Assembly (NCBI GenBank): GCA_023301765.1
Contig: JALZUC010000060.1
Coordinates: 1-50,969 of the forward strand
Direction: 5' to 3'
Origin: Akkermansiaceae bacterium
Lineage (GTDB): Bacteria; Verrucomicrobiota; Verrucomicrobiia; Verrucomicrobiales; Akkermansiaceae
Length of the DNA stretch: 50,969 nt
Part shown: piece after piece, positions 42,618 to 50,969 of the stretch
How positions within the stretch are numbered: the stretch's first letter is position 1
Layout of the letters: every line of letters starts with the position of its first letter
Notes under the pieces: model-generated
Told to the model about the DNA's origin: nothing
The model's input: only the letters and a program-made list of their open reading frames with translations
The model's database searches: none
Translations under genes and position numbers: made by a program

Positions 42618-43616
42618 ATGGCCGGCCACACTATCATCCCATCGCCCCTGCAGCAGCGCTACCACCGCCACTGCCTAATTATGGGTAGCCTCGCCATTCT
42701 AGGCGTTGCCCTCATGCCCTACATCGGGGAAGTAGGTATGGCTAACCCAAAAACAGCCTCCACTCTGGGGCTATGGGTAAACTTCTTTGGTCATCTTCAC
42801 CCCGTCTTTTTGCACTTACCCATCGGCGCATTCATGCTGGTTATAGTAATGGAGCTTGGAAGTATTTTTACTAAGGGGGGATATCGGCCGAATACCACAT
42901 TAGGTTTATTTTTCACCTCAGCAACGGGACTCTTCGCTCTGTTCTTTGGCTATGCCCTCTACCTCACTGGAGATTTTCAAAGTGAACTCATGGAGGAACA
43001 TAAACGTGATGGTATCATTTTCACCATTCTCATCATCGTTACTTTCTTAGTAAAATATTCTGCAGACCTTAGGCCCAAACAACGCTTTTACAGACCCCTT
43101 TACTACATCACTCTAGTAGCCAGCTGTGCAGCATTACTGGGAGCTGGTCATCATGGAGGTGAGATCACGCATGGCGATCCACTCGATGTTCTGCCATCTA
43201 AAATATTAAAGAACCGAGCTAACCGTGAGAGCAAGCAAGTAGCTACAGTAGACCCCGTGGTTTACACTGATATTATTCACCCTATTCTCATAGAAAAATG
43301 CATCACCTGCCATGGTGCTAAAAAGAAAAAAAGTGGTCTCCGCATGGATAGCTACGCCTACCTGTTAGAAGGCGGTGAAGAAGGCGACTGTCTGGTACCT
43401 GGAGACCTCCAAAGTAGCGGCTTAATTTCTACCCTCCATCTCCCCCTTTCTGACGATTTACGTATGCCCCCTGAGGACAAACCCCAGTTAACTGAAGATG
43501 AAATTAAAGTGTTAGAGTGGTGGGTGAAAATCGGCGCTCCAGAGCACGCGAGACTCAGCGAGGTAGAGCGCGAAGGGGAAGTAGACGGCGCACTACATTC
43601 CATCATGGGGCATTAG
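42618..43616 (+). CDS. DUF2231 membrane protein with planctomycete-type cytochrome c domain
   Basis: A 332-residue protein. Residues about 20-190 contain four hydrophobic helices with the DUF2231 motif FGHLHPVFLHLPIGAFML, which carries conserved His residues in the membrane. Residues about 210-315 form a planctomycete-type cytochrome c module with KCITCHGAKKKKSGLRMD (C228, C231, H232) and LRMPPEDKPQLTEDEI. This fusion is characteristic of PVC bacteria and is probably an inner-membrane redox protein with a periplasmic haem. It is transcribed alone, divergent from ppdK. Confidence 0.88.
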   Translation: MAGHTIIPSPLQQRYHRHCLIMGSLAILGVALMPYIGEVGMANPKTASTLGLWVNFFGHLHPVFLHLPIGAFMLVIVMELGSIFTKGGYRPNTTLGLFFTSATGLFALFFGYALYLTGDFQSELMEEHKRDGIIFTILIIVTFLVKYSADLRPKQRFYRPLYYITLVASCAALLGAGHHGGEITHGDPLDVLPSKILKNRANRESKQVATVDPVVYTDIIHPILIEKCITCHGAKKKKSGLRMDSYAYLLEGGEEGDCLVPGDLQSSGLISTLHLPLSDDLRMPPEDKPQLTEDEIKVLEWWVKIGAPEHARLSEVEREGEVDGALHSIMGH

Positions 43617-44040
43617 CACTCAGCGCCCGTTATTATATTTTTTCTGGGCTAAAAAAAGTCAAAGGCTTGCCTAAGATTCAAAATCTAACAAGCCACCTTC
43701 GAATGCCAGCTGCATGAGTTAGTGTCCTAGCTAGTAAAGCCCTCTGCATTTGCTCCATTCAAAATCTGTTCCTCAACATTTTTATTTAGCTAAGGACAGC
43801 ACCCAACTGTTGTTAGCTATGAATGTGAGTCACTCTCCAAGTTTCATCATATTACATATATTCATTTATTTGAATATCACTTTCCAAATCACGCCTAAAC
43901 AATTTCTGTTTATCCAGAAAGGCAAAACTTTTCACAGATTGTACAACATCTAGCTGAGTGCTTCTATTTTAATTCTGGTAGCTACCGCTATTAAAAGTAA
44001 TTAGAATAACCAGCCCCTAGCCTACTTACTCTACAAAGGC
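43617..44040. other. Intergenic, no supported gene
   Basis: More than 400 nt between the cytochrome gene and the rpoC terminator, both ending here. It is A+T-rich; short open frames present lack a start with conserved features. I see no tRNA, CRISPR or insertion sequence. Confidence 0.55.
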
Positions 44041-44080
44041 ATAAAAAAAGCCCGCTAGCGTTTTTCACACTAGCGAGCTT
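44041..44080 (-). terminator. Rho-independent terminator of the rpoBC operon
   Basis: An 11-bp stem with one C.A mismatch (AAGCCCGCTAG at 44048-44058 with CTAGCGAGCTT at 44070-44080) and an 11-nt loop is followed on the minus strand by a run of seven T. It lies 20 nt after the rpoC stop. Confidence 0.92.
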
Positions 44081-44099
44081 GATGATTCTTTAAGCAGAA

Positions 44100-47000
44100 T
44101 TAAGCTGTAGCGCCTTCGTCAGAAGATGTGGCTGAAGAATCCACAGCGAGTGGTGCATCCACCTCTTCTGCACTAGCAACCTCCTCAGCTCCTTCAGCTG
44201 GCTCTTCCTTAACTGGCTCTGGCTCTTCCACAGTAAACTCAATTTGAGTATCACGGTGCTGGTGGAAACCTGTTCCGGCTGGGATAAGGTGACCCATGAT
44301 CACGTTTTCCTTAAAGCCTTTGAGGTAGTCCACACGGCCTACGGTAGATGCATCTGTAAGAACACGTGTAGTGTCCTGGAAGGATGCAGCTGAGATGAAT
44401 GACTCAGTCTCAAGTGATGCCTTAGTAATACCTAGTAGCACTGGCTCAGACTCAGCGGCCTTACCACCTTGGGAAACGACAGACTCGTTCTCCTTCTTAA
44501 AGGTAGTGCGGTCAATCTGGTCTCCCCAGAGGAATTCAGTATCACCTGGCTCAGTAATCTTCACCTTGCGAAGCATCTGGCGGATAACGATTTCAATGTG
44601 CTTGTCATTGATCTCTACACCTTGCAGACGGTAAACGCGCTGAACCTCATTAGTAAGGTGCTCTTGCAGGGCTTGTGAACCACATGCTTCGAGAAGATCA
44701 TCAGGAGAAACAGGTCCTTCAGTAATCTGATCACCACGCTTGAGGAAGTCTCCTTCACCCACGATGATGTGCTTACCCATAGGCACCAGATGGTCTGCAC
44801 TTTCGCCAGTGTCCATATCTGTAACGATAACCTTTTTCTTACCACGGACGTTTGGTCCGTATGAAACTTCACCATCGATCTTGGCAATGGTGCAGGCCTC
44901 CTTAGGTCTACGTGCTTCAAAGAGCTCAGCAATACGTGGTAGACCACCAGTAATATCACCAGTCTTAGCGATCTTACGCGGTGTTCTAGCTAGTTGAGCA
45001 CCACCTTTGACACTTGCCCCTTCCTTAACAGAAAGGTGCGCGCCCACAGGAATGGAACAGCTGTAAATGACTTCACCTGTCTTTTTATCTACAATGACTA
45101 CTTGCGGGTGCAGGTCCTCTTTATGCTCAGTGACTACCATGCCTTTCTTACCAGTTTCCTTATCGGTCTCTGACTGAACGGTAATACCTTTGATCATATC
45201 ACGGAATTCAACCTTACCGGCTTGTTCTGTGAGAATTGGCACGTTGTATGGATCCCAAGTTACAAAGGTCTCACCTTTCTTAACTGTTTCACCGTCTGGC
45301 ACCGAAATTACAGAGCCTATCACAAGTTTATAGGACTCAAGTACGAGGCCCTCCTTGTTCTTAATGGTGATCTCACCCTTCTTATTAAGGGAGACAAAGT
45401 TACCATCAGCATCCTTAACAGCACGCACATCTTTATAGGCTACAATACCTGCACTCTTAGCCTTAATAATAGGCTGTTTGAATGATGATGATGCCACACC
45501 ACCAACGTGGAAAGTACGCATGGTCAGCTGTGTTCCAGGCTCACCGATCGACTGTGCAGCAATAATACCGACAGCTTCACCGATCTTGGCTAGTTTACCA
45601 GATGCTAGGTTTAGGCCGTAACACTTCTGACATGCACCACGATCAGCCTCACAGGTGAGAGTGGAACGGATCTTAAGACGCTCAAAACCGAGTTCTTCGA
45701 TCTTGTTCGCCTCTTTTTCACCGATCATCTGACCTACCTCTAGAACAATATCACCACTGACAGGGTCTACCACTTTTTCACAAGATACGCGTCCATAGAT
45801 ACGTGAGGAAAGTGAAGCGGCTTCTTCATCATTTTCAACTATTGGGATAGCGGTGATTCCGTTAACAGTGCCACAGTCTGGCTCAAAGATAATAACATCC
45901 TGAGAAACATCAACGAGCTTACGAGTCATGTAACCTGAGTCCGCAGTCTTAAGCGCGGTGTCAGCAAGACCCTTACGAGCACCGTGAGTAGAGATGAAGT
46001 ATTCCAATACAGAAAGACCTTCACGGAAGTTAGAAGTAATCGGGCGTTCGATAATGTCACCGGATGGCTTAGCCATCAGACCACGCATACCAGAAAGCTG
46101 CTTAATCTGCTGCTTATTACCACGGGCACCGGAGTCAACCATGAGGAAGAGTGGGTTAACAATCTTATCCCCTTCGTTATGCTCAAGCTTACGGTAGAGG
46201 GCGTCAGCAATGTTATCTGAAGCGTGTGTCCAAATATCAATCACCTGCTGGTAGCGCTCGTTGTCAGTAATGACACCGTTACGATACTGCTTAGTTACTT
46301 TCTCCACTTCAGCGTAGGCTTTCACAAGTTCTGGCTTCTTCTCCTCAGGCACGACCATGTCGATAATACCAATAGAAATTCCAGAACGAGTAGCTTCCTT
46401 GAAACCGAGGCTCTTAAGATCATCAAGCACGATAACTGTGCCAGCTTGACCAGCACACTGGTAACAGCGCCAGATAATGTCACTTATCTGTCCTTTACCA
46501 ACGTTGAAGTTAATAAAGCCAAGACCAGATGGCCAGATCTCATTAAAGCGCACACGACCAGGGGTGGTGTGGATAATCTTTGGCTCAGGTTCGCCGTATG
46601 CCTTTTCACCACCTTGATAATCAGGGTTACGGAGGCGGATCCAGTCATGATAGCCTACTTTGCGAGATGCTATAGCATACTCAACCTCAGTAGTATTCTC
46701 AAAGAGAGGAAGATGAGTCTCCTTCTGTGCCTCTAGCTCCTTAGCAGTCAACTGACGTGCGTAGGTAAGATAGTAAGATCCAAGAATAATATCCTGTGAA
46801 GGAACTGTGATTGGCTTACCTGACGCAGGTGAGAAGATGTTATTAGGCGCAAGCATTAGCTGGCGCGCCTCCATCTGTGCTTCTATAGATAGTGGCACGT
46901 GCACAGCCATCTGGTCACCATCGAAGTCCGCATTATAAGCAGTACAAACGAGCGGGTGAACACGAAGCGCAGAACCTTCAATAAGAACTGGCTCAAATGC

Positions 47001-48317
47001 CTGGATAGACAAACGGTGCAGAGTAGGTGCACGGTTTAACATCACTGGGTGGCCTTTAGTAACTTCCTCGAGAATGTCCCAGACCTCAGTGGTCTTACGG
47101 TCAATCATCTTCTTAGCACTACGCACAGTGTGGCAGTAGCCGAGCTCTTTCAAGCGGCGGATGATAAATGGCTCAAAGAGTGTAAGCGCCATCTTCTTAG
47201 GAAGACCACACTGACCAAGTTTCAGCTCAGGTCCGATAACAATAACTGAACGACCAGAGTAGTCTACACGCTTACCAAGAAGGTTCTGACGGAAACGTCC
47301 ACCCTTACCTTTAAGCATGTCTGAGAGTGACTTCAGCGCACGGTTACCAGCACCAGTGACGGCACGGCCGTGACGACCATTATCAAAGAGCGCATCCACA
47401 GCTTCCTGTAGCATGCGTTTCTCGTTACGGATAATTACGTCTGGTGTCTTAAGTTTAAGTAGATTCTTAAGACGGTTGTTACGGTTGATAACGCGGCGGT
47501 ATAGATCGTTAAGATCAGATGTGGCAAAACGCCCACCTTCAAGTGGCACCAACGGACGAAGGTCTGGAGGAATCACAGGAAGAACATTCATCACCATCCA
47601 CTCAGGGCGGGTGTTAGACTGATCGAATCCACGCGCAAGCTTGATACGCTTGGCAAGTTTCTTCTTAGTCTGCTTAGAACGTGTGTTCAGCATTTCTTCT
47701 TCTAGCTGCACAGTAAGCTCAGCGAGCTTCACTTGGCTAAGTAGTTCTTGGAGTGCTTCAGCACCCATGTGGGCTTTGAAGTTTCCTTCACCGTATGCGT
47801 CCTCTGCATCGAAGAGTTCGATTTCGCTGAGAAGCTGGCCAAGCTGTAGATCAGAGTTTCCTACATCAGTAACAACATAGTCCTCATAGTAAATAATACG
47901 CTCTAGCTGACGAGCGGCAAGATCAAGGATAAGGCCGATGCGGCTAGGCATACATTTGTAAAACCAGATGTGAGAAACAGGGACAGCAAGTTCAATGTGG
48001 CCCATGCGCTCACGGCGAACGCGAGAGAGAGTTACCTCCACACCACAGCGGTCACAGACCACGCCCTTGTGTTTGATACGCTTATATTTTCCGCAAGCAC
48101 ACTCCCAGTCACGGGTAGGACCGAAGATACGCTCACAGAAGAGACCGCCTTTTTCAGGTTTGAAAGTACGGTAGTTAATAGTTTCAGGGTTCAGCACCTC
48201 GCCACTTGACCAGCTCCGGATGATGTCCGGTGAGGCTACAGTGATGGCAACGTGGTCGAACTGCTCAGGCTTTTCATTCACTCCGAAGAGTTCACGCAGA
48301 TTATTTTCAACGCTCAT
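44100..48317 (-). CDS. rpoC: DNA-directed RNA polymerase subunit beta'
   Basis: The 1405-residue largest subunit of RNA polymerase. It has the N-terminal zinc ribbon [20 protein letters not shown], the catalytic loop [12 protein letters not shown] (462-473) with D464, D466 and D468 binding the active-site magnesium, the bridge-helix/trigger-loop region with [36 protein letters not shown], and a second zinc site [13 protein letters not shown]. Length is close to E. coli RpoC (1407). The last roughly 45 residues are an acidic Glu/Ala-rich tail. It lies 51 nt downstream of rpoB. Confidence 0.99.
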   Translation of the reverse strand: MSVENNLRELFGVNEKPEQFDHVAITVASPDIIRSWSSGEVLNPETINYRTFKPEKGGLFCERIFGPTRDWECACGKYKRIKHKGVVCDRCGVEVTLSRVRRERMGHIELAVPVSHIWFYKCMPSRIGLILDLAARQLERIIYYEDYVVTDVGNSDLQLGQLLSEIELFDAEDAYGEGNFKAHMGAEALQELLSQVKLAELTVQLEEEMLNTRSKQTKKKLAKRIKLARGFDQSNTRPEWMVMNVLPVIPPDLRPLVPLEGGRFATSDLNDLYRRVINRNNRLKNLLKLKTPDVIIRNEKRMLQEAVDALFDNGRHGRAVTGAGNRALKSLSDMLKGKGGRFRQNLLGKRVDYSGRSVIVIGPELKLGQCGLPKKMALTLFEPFIIRRLKELGYCHTVRSAKKMIDRKTTEVWDILEEVTKGHPVMLNRAPTLHRLSIQAFEPVLIEGSALRVHPLVCTAYNADFDGDQMAVHVPLSIEAQMEARQLMLAPNNIFSPASGKPITVPSQDIILGSYYLTYARQLTAKELEAQKETHLPLFENTTEVEYAIASRKVGYHDWIRLRNPDYQGGEKAYGEPEPKIIHTTPGRVRFNEIWPSGLGFINFNVGKGQISDIIWRCYQCAGQAGTVIVLDDLKSLGFKEATRSGISIGIIDMVVPEEKKPELVKAYAEVEKVTKQYRNGVITDNERYQQVIDIWTHASDNIADALYRKLEHNEGDKIVNPLFLMVDSGARGNKQQIKQLSGMRGLMAKPSGDIIERPITSNFREGLSVLEYFISTHGARKGLADTALKTADSGYMTRKLVDVSQDVIIFEPDCGTVNGITAIPIVENDEEAASLSSRIYGRVSCEKVVDPVSGDIVLEVGQMIGEKEANKIEELGFERLKIRSTLTCEADRGACQKCYGLNLASGKLAKIGEAVGIIAAQSIGEPGTQLTMRTFHVGGVASSSFKQPIIKAKSAGIVAYKDVRAVKDADGNFVSLNKKGEITIKNKEGLVLESYKLVIGSVISVPDGETVKKGETFVTWDPYNVPILTEQAGKVEFRDMIKGITVQSETDKETGKKGMVVTEHKEDLHPQVVIVDKKTGEVIYSCSIPVGAHLSVKEGASVKGGAQLARTPRKIAKTGDITGGLPRIAELFEARRPKEACTIAKIDGEVSYGPNVRGKKKVIVTDMDTGESADHLVPMGKHIIVGEGDFLKRGDQITEGPVSPDDLLEACGSQALQEHLTNEVQRVYRLQGVEINDKHIEIVIRQMLRKVKITEPGDTEFLWGDQIDRTTFKKENESVVSQGGKAAESEPVLLGITKASLETESFISAASFQDTTRVLTDASTVGRVDYLKGFKENVIMGHLIPAGTGFHQHRDTQIEFTVEEPEPVKEEPAEGAEEVASAEEVDAPLAVDSSATSSDEGATA

Positions 48318-48368
48318 GATAAATTGATAGGGTAAGTATTAAGTTTTAGGTTCGGTTGTTTACTGCGA

Positions 48369-50969
48369 TTAGAGTGTGAGATCATCGAGTGAGAAGTCAG
48401 CACCTCCAGCCTTCGGCTTGCCACCAGTTCCGGGGCGAACATCGAGACAGAGTGACTGCATTTCTTTCATCAGAACATTAAAAGACTCCGGAGTTCCAGC
48501 TTCAAGGGTGTTGTCCCCTTTAACGATAGCTTCGTAGATCCTTGTCCGGCCTTGCACGTCATCAGACTTCACTGTGAGGATTTCCTGAAGAGTATAGGCG
48601 GCACCGTATGCCTCTAGTGCCCATACCTCCATCTCACCGAATCGCTGACCACCGTATTGTGCCTTACCACCTAGCGGCTGCTGGGTAACAAGACTGTATG
48701 GCCCAACGGCACGAGCGTGAATCTTATCCGCCACAAGGTGACCGAGCTTAAGCATGTAGATCATACCTACCACAACTGGGTTCTGGAAGGCTTCACCAGT
48801 GCGGCCATCATAGAGAGTGGACTTACCAGCAATGGAACCATCCTGACCGTCACCGATCCATGTGTATCCTCTGCCTTCTTTTTCACCCTTCTTACGCTCG
48901 CGTAGCTCACCATTGTCACCAACGAGTTTTACTCCGTCAACTTGCTTGGCTTTACTCATGAATTTCCAAATTTCAGCTTCTGGAATACCATCGAAAATAG
49001 GAGTAGCTACCGTGAATCCTAGAGCTTTAGCAGCAACACCGAGGTGAGTCTCAAGAACCTGTCCAACGTTCATCCGTGATGGCACACCGAGTGGGTTCAA
49101 GCAGATCTCCACTGGAGTTCCGTCACTTAGGTATGGCATATCCTCTTCAGGAACAATGGTAGCAACAACACCTTTGTTACCGTGACGACCAGCCATCTTA
49201 TCACCTACGCTGAGCTTGCGCTTAGCAGCGACAAAGACTTTAACCTCCTTGATAGCACCAGGATCTACTTCATCACCACTCTCGAGCTGATCGAGACGAC
49301 GCTCACGGTCTGTATCAAGCTCACCAAAGCGGGCTTCGAATGATGAGATGATTTCAAGAATCTTGTTACGGATAGGTGAAGGATCAATCTCGATATGATC
49401 GTAGATAGCGGCTAGCTTACGAAGTAAGGTCTTAGTGATCTTACGATTCGCAGGGATGATGATTTCACCTGACTGCGCGTTAACTACATCAAGCGGGATT
49501 TTCTCCCCTAGAAGGATATCAGAGAGTTTCTCTGTGAGCTGCTCTGTAAGTTGATCTTTCTTCTTCTTATAGTCATCGTTGATCTTCTTAACCTGCTTTT
49601 TGAGCTTTACTGGATCCAGCTCATTCTCACGCTTACGTGCGAGACCGTGAGTAACTACACGAATGTCTTGAACGATACCTGTGCAACCGGAAGGAACACG
49701 CAGTGATGTGTCCTTTACGTCAGCAGCTTTCTCACCAAAGATTGCTCGGAGAAGGCGCTCCTCAGGGGCTAATTCAGTCTCTGACTTAGGCGTGATTTTA
49801 CCAACAAGGATATCACCAGGTTTCACCTCTGCACCGATACGGATGATACCGTCGTGGTCAAGGTTCTTAAGAGCCTCATCACCAACGTTAGGAATATCGC
49901 GTGTAATCTCCTCAGGTCCTAGCTTCGTGTCACGTGCTGCGCACTCAAACTCGGAGATGTGGATAGATGTGTAGATGTCTTCTTTTACAACCTTCTCTGA
50001 GATGACGATGGCATCCTCAAAGTTGTATCCATTCCAAGGCATGAATGCTACTAGTATATTACGCCCTAGTGCAAGCTCACCACCTTCTGTGTTAGGCCCG
50101 TCTGCAAGAACGTCACCTATCTTCACCTTAGTTCCTTTAGGCAAGATTGGCTTCTGGTTAAGGCATGTTCCAGCATTAGAACGCATGAACTTACGGAGTG
50201 GGTAAACGAAGGTTCCTTTAGCAGGGTTACTCTTTACAGAGTTTATGTCTGAAAGGAATTTCTCATCAGATACAGGTAATTCTCCATCTTTAGTAGTGAC
50301 GATGATTTCTGCTGTGGCTGCAGCAATAATGCCGTCTGCCTCAGCTGTAACTACGGCGCGGGAGTCAGCAGCGGCCTTAGCCTCTAGTCCTGTGCCCACA
50401 AGTGGTGCATCAGAGATCAGAAGTGGCACACCCTGACGCTGCATGTTTGCACCCATGAGGGCACGGTTAGCATCATCGTGCTCGAGGAATGGGATGATAC
50501 CGGCAGCAACTGAAACAAGCTGCTTTGGCGATACATCCATGTATTCCACTGTTTTAGGATCTACTTCGATAAATTCGCCACTCTCACGAGCTGTGATTTT
50601 CTCAGTAAGGAAGTTACCTTTTTTATCGATTGGGTTATTCGCCTGCGCGATGAGGAATTCCTCCTCTTGGTCAGCAGTAACGTATTCGATTTGGTTAGTG
50701 ACTTTACCATTTTTCACCTGACGGTATGGAGTCTCAATGAAACCAAACTCGTTAATACGAGCATATGTGCAGAGTGAGTTGATGAGACCAATGTTTGGTC
50801 CCTCCGGTGTTTCAATAGGGCAAATACGTCCGTAGTGAGAGGTGTGAACGTCTCGAACTTCGAAGCCAGCACGATCACGATTCAAACCACCAGGTCCTAG
50901 CGCAGACAAACGGCGCTTGTGAGTAAGTTCCGCCAGAGGGTTAGTCTGGTCCATGAACTGGGAAAGCTG
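48369..50969 (-). CDS. rpoB: DNA-directed RNA polymerase subunit beta (5' partial)
   Basis: The gene runs off the right edge; 866 codons from [20 protein letters not shown] onward are visible, equal to E. coli RpoB from about residue 510. The rifampicin-binding segment keeps the sensitive-type residues S, Q, D, H and S in SQFMDQ, THKRR and [39 protein letters not shown] and [24 protein letters not shown] follow. The C-terminus ends in a short tail. It is cotranscribed with rpoC. Confidence 0.99.
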   Translation of the reverse strand, partial: QLSQFMDQTNPLAELTHKRRLSALGPGGLNRDRAGFEVRDVHTSHYGRICPIETPEGPNIGLINSLCTYARINEFGFIETPYRQVKNGKVTNQIEYVTADQEEEFLIAQANNPIDKKGNFLTEKITARESGEFIEVDPKTVEYMDVSPKQLVSVAAGIIPFLEHDDANRALMGANMQRQGVPLLISDAPLVGTGLEAKAAADSRAVVTAEADGIIAAATAEIIVTTKDGELPVSDEKFLSDINSVKSNPAKGTFVYPLRKFMRSNAGTCLNQKPILPKGTKVKIGDVLADGPNTEGGELALGRNILVAFMPWNGYNFEDAIVISEKVVKEDIYTSIHISEFECAARDTKLGPEEITRDIPNVGDEALKNLDHDGIIRIGAEVKPGDILVGKITPKSETELAPEERLLRAIFGEKAADVKDTSLRVPSGCTGIVQDIRVVTHGLARKRENELDPVKLKKQVKKINDDYKKKKDQLTEQLTEKLSDILLGEKIPLDVVNAQSGEIIIPANRKITKTLLRKLAAIYDHIEIDPSPIRNKILEIISSFEARFGELDTDRERRLDQLESGDEVDPGAIKEVKVFVAAKRKLSVGDKMAGRHGNKGVVATIVPEEDMPYLSDGTPVEICLNPLGVPSRMNVGQVLETHLGVAAKALGFTVATPIFDGIPEAEIWKFMSKAKQVDGVKLVGDNGELRERKKGEKEGRGYTWIGDGQDGSIAGKSTLYDGRTGEAFQNPVVVGMIYMLKLGHLVADKIHARAVGPYSLVTQQPLGGKAQYGGQRFGEMEVWALEAYGAAYTLQEILTVKSDDVQGRTRIYEAIVKGDNTLEAGTPESFNVLMKEMQSLCLDVRPGTGGKPKAGGADFSLDDLTL

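Noticed and set aside
43750-43953. Small plus-strand open frame of 67 codons
   Set aside because: A+T-rich spacer composition, no ribosome-binding site, no recognisable domain; most likely chance.
1-50969. tRNA genes (including selC), rRNA, CRISPR arrays and insertion sequences
   Set aside because: I looked for T-arm and anticodon-arm patterns, direct-repeat arrays and transposase motifs on both strands and found none that hold up.

Overview
The window looks like a chromosomal segment of a heterotrophic, probably marine bacterium of the Verrucomicrobiota (order Verrucomicrobiales). The pointers are a large PVC-type protein combining a dehydrogenase-like beta-propeller with a CxxCH haem domain, a DUF2231/planctomycete-type cytochrome protein, three S1 sulfatases with a sialate O-acetylesterase-type enzyme, a YHYH-protein remnant, and an Rhs core fragment of the kind common in this phylum. 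The species is inferred, not proven.

The most notable observation is two genes interrupted by a single in-frame TGA where a redox cysteine is expected or likely. One is a secreted thioredoxin-fold protein (29894-31168) whose active site reads W-(TGA)-A-G-C, a UxxC motif. The other is a 74-residue single-span membrane protein (617-841) with a (TGA)-M-S-G-Q-C site. In both, a hairpin with a small G-containing apical loop lies 19-24 nt after the TGA, matching the bacterial SECIS rule. TGA is also an ordinary stop here (for example at 14106-14108 and 15080-15082). I read both as selenoproteins. No selA, selB, selC or selD lies in the window, so the decoding machinery must be sought elsewhere in the genome.

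Layout. 1-332 is an Rhs remnant. 523-3193 is a minus-strand cluster: a membrane coiled-coil protein, argG, a truncated haemoglobin, the small Sec protein, then a terminator. 3360-7788 holds a small membrane protein and, on the minus strand, map, an epimerase-like gene, leuA and an M50 protease. 7915-11504 (minus) carries an oxidoreductase, rex, an ECF sigma factor and a membrane protein that looks like a YfbK-type von Willebrand protein without its vWA domain. 11726-13228 is an alpha/alpha-toroid membrane protein. 13533-15777 is a metal-handling locus: an unknown protein, a COG0523 GTPase and a convergent His-rich lipoprotein. 15933-31168 is mainly a secreted-polysaccharide-degradation zone (three sulfatases, one esterase) interspersed with thiD, a repeat lipoprotein, a structured intergenic element, a spermidine-synthase-like protein, a B12/radical-SAM pair, prfC and the Sec redoxin. 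31329-34457 is the PVC haem protein.

34458-39300 is an accessory patch. It holds a YHYH pseudogene, a DUF1853 gene, an AAA-type ATPase preceded by a 57-bp palindrome whose decayed second copy lies about 1.6 kb downstream, a chimeric pseudogene, and an A+T-rich KAP-like NTPase. The window then returns to core functions: ppdK (with a lysine/alanine-rich N-terminal tail), a DUF2231-cytochrome protein, and the rpoB-rpoC operon, with rpoB truncated by the right edge exactly at its rifampicin-binding region.
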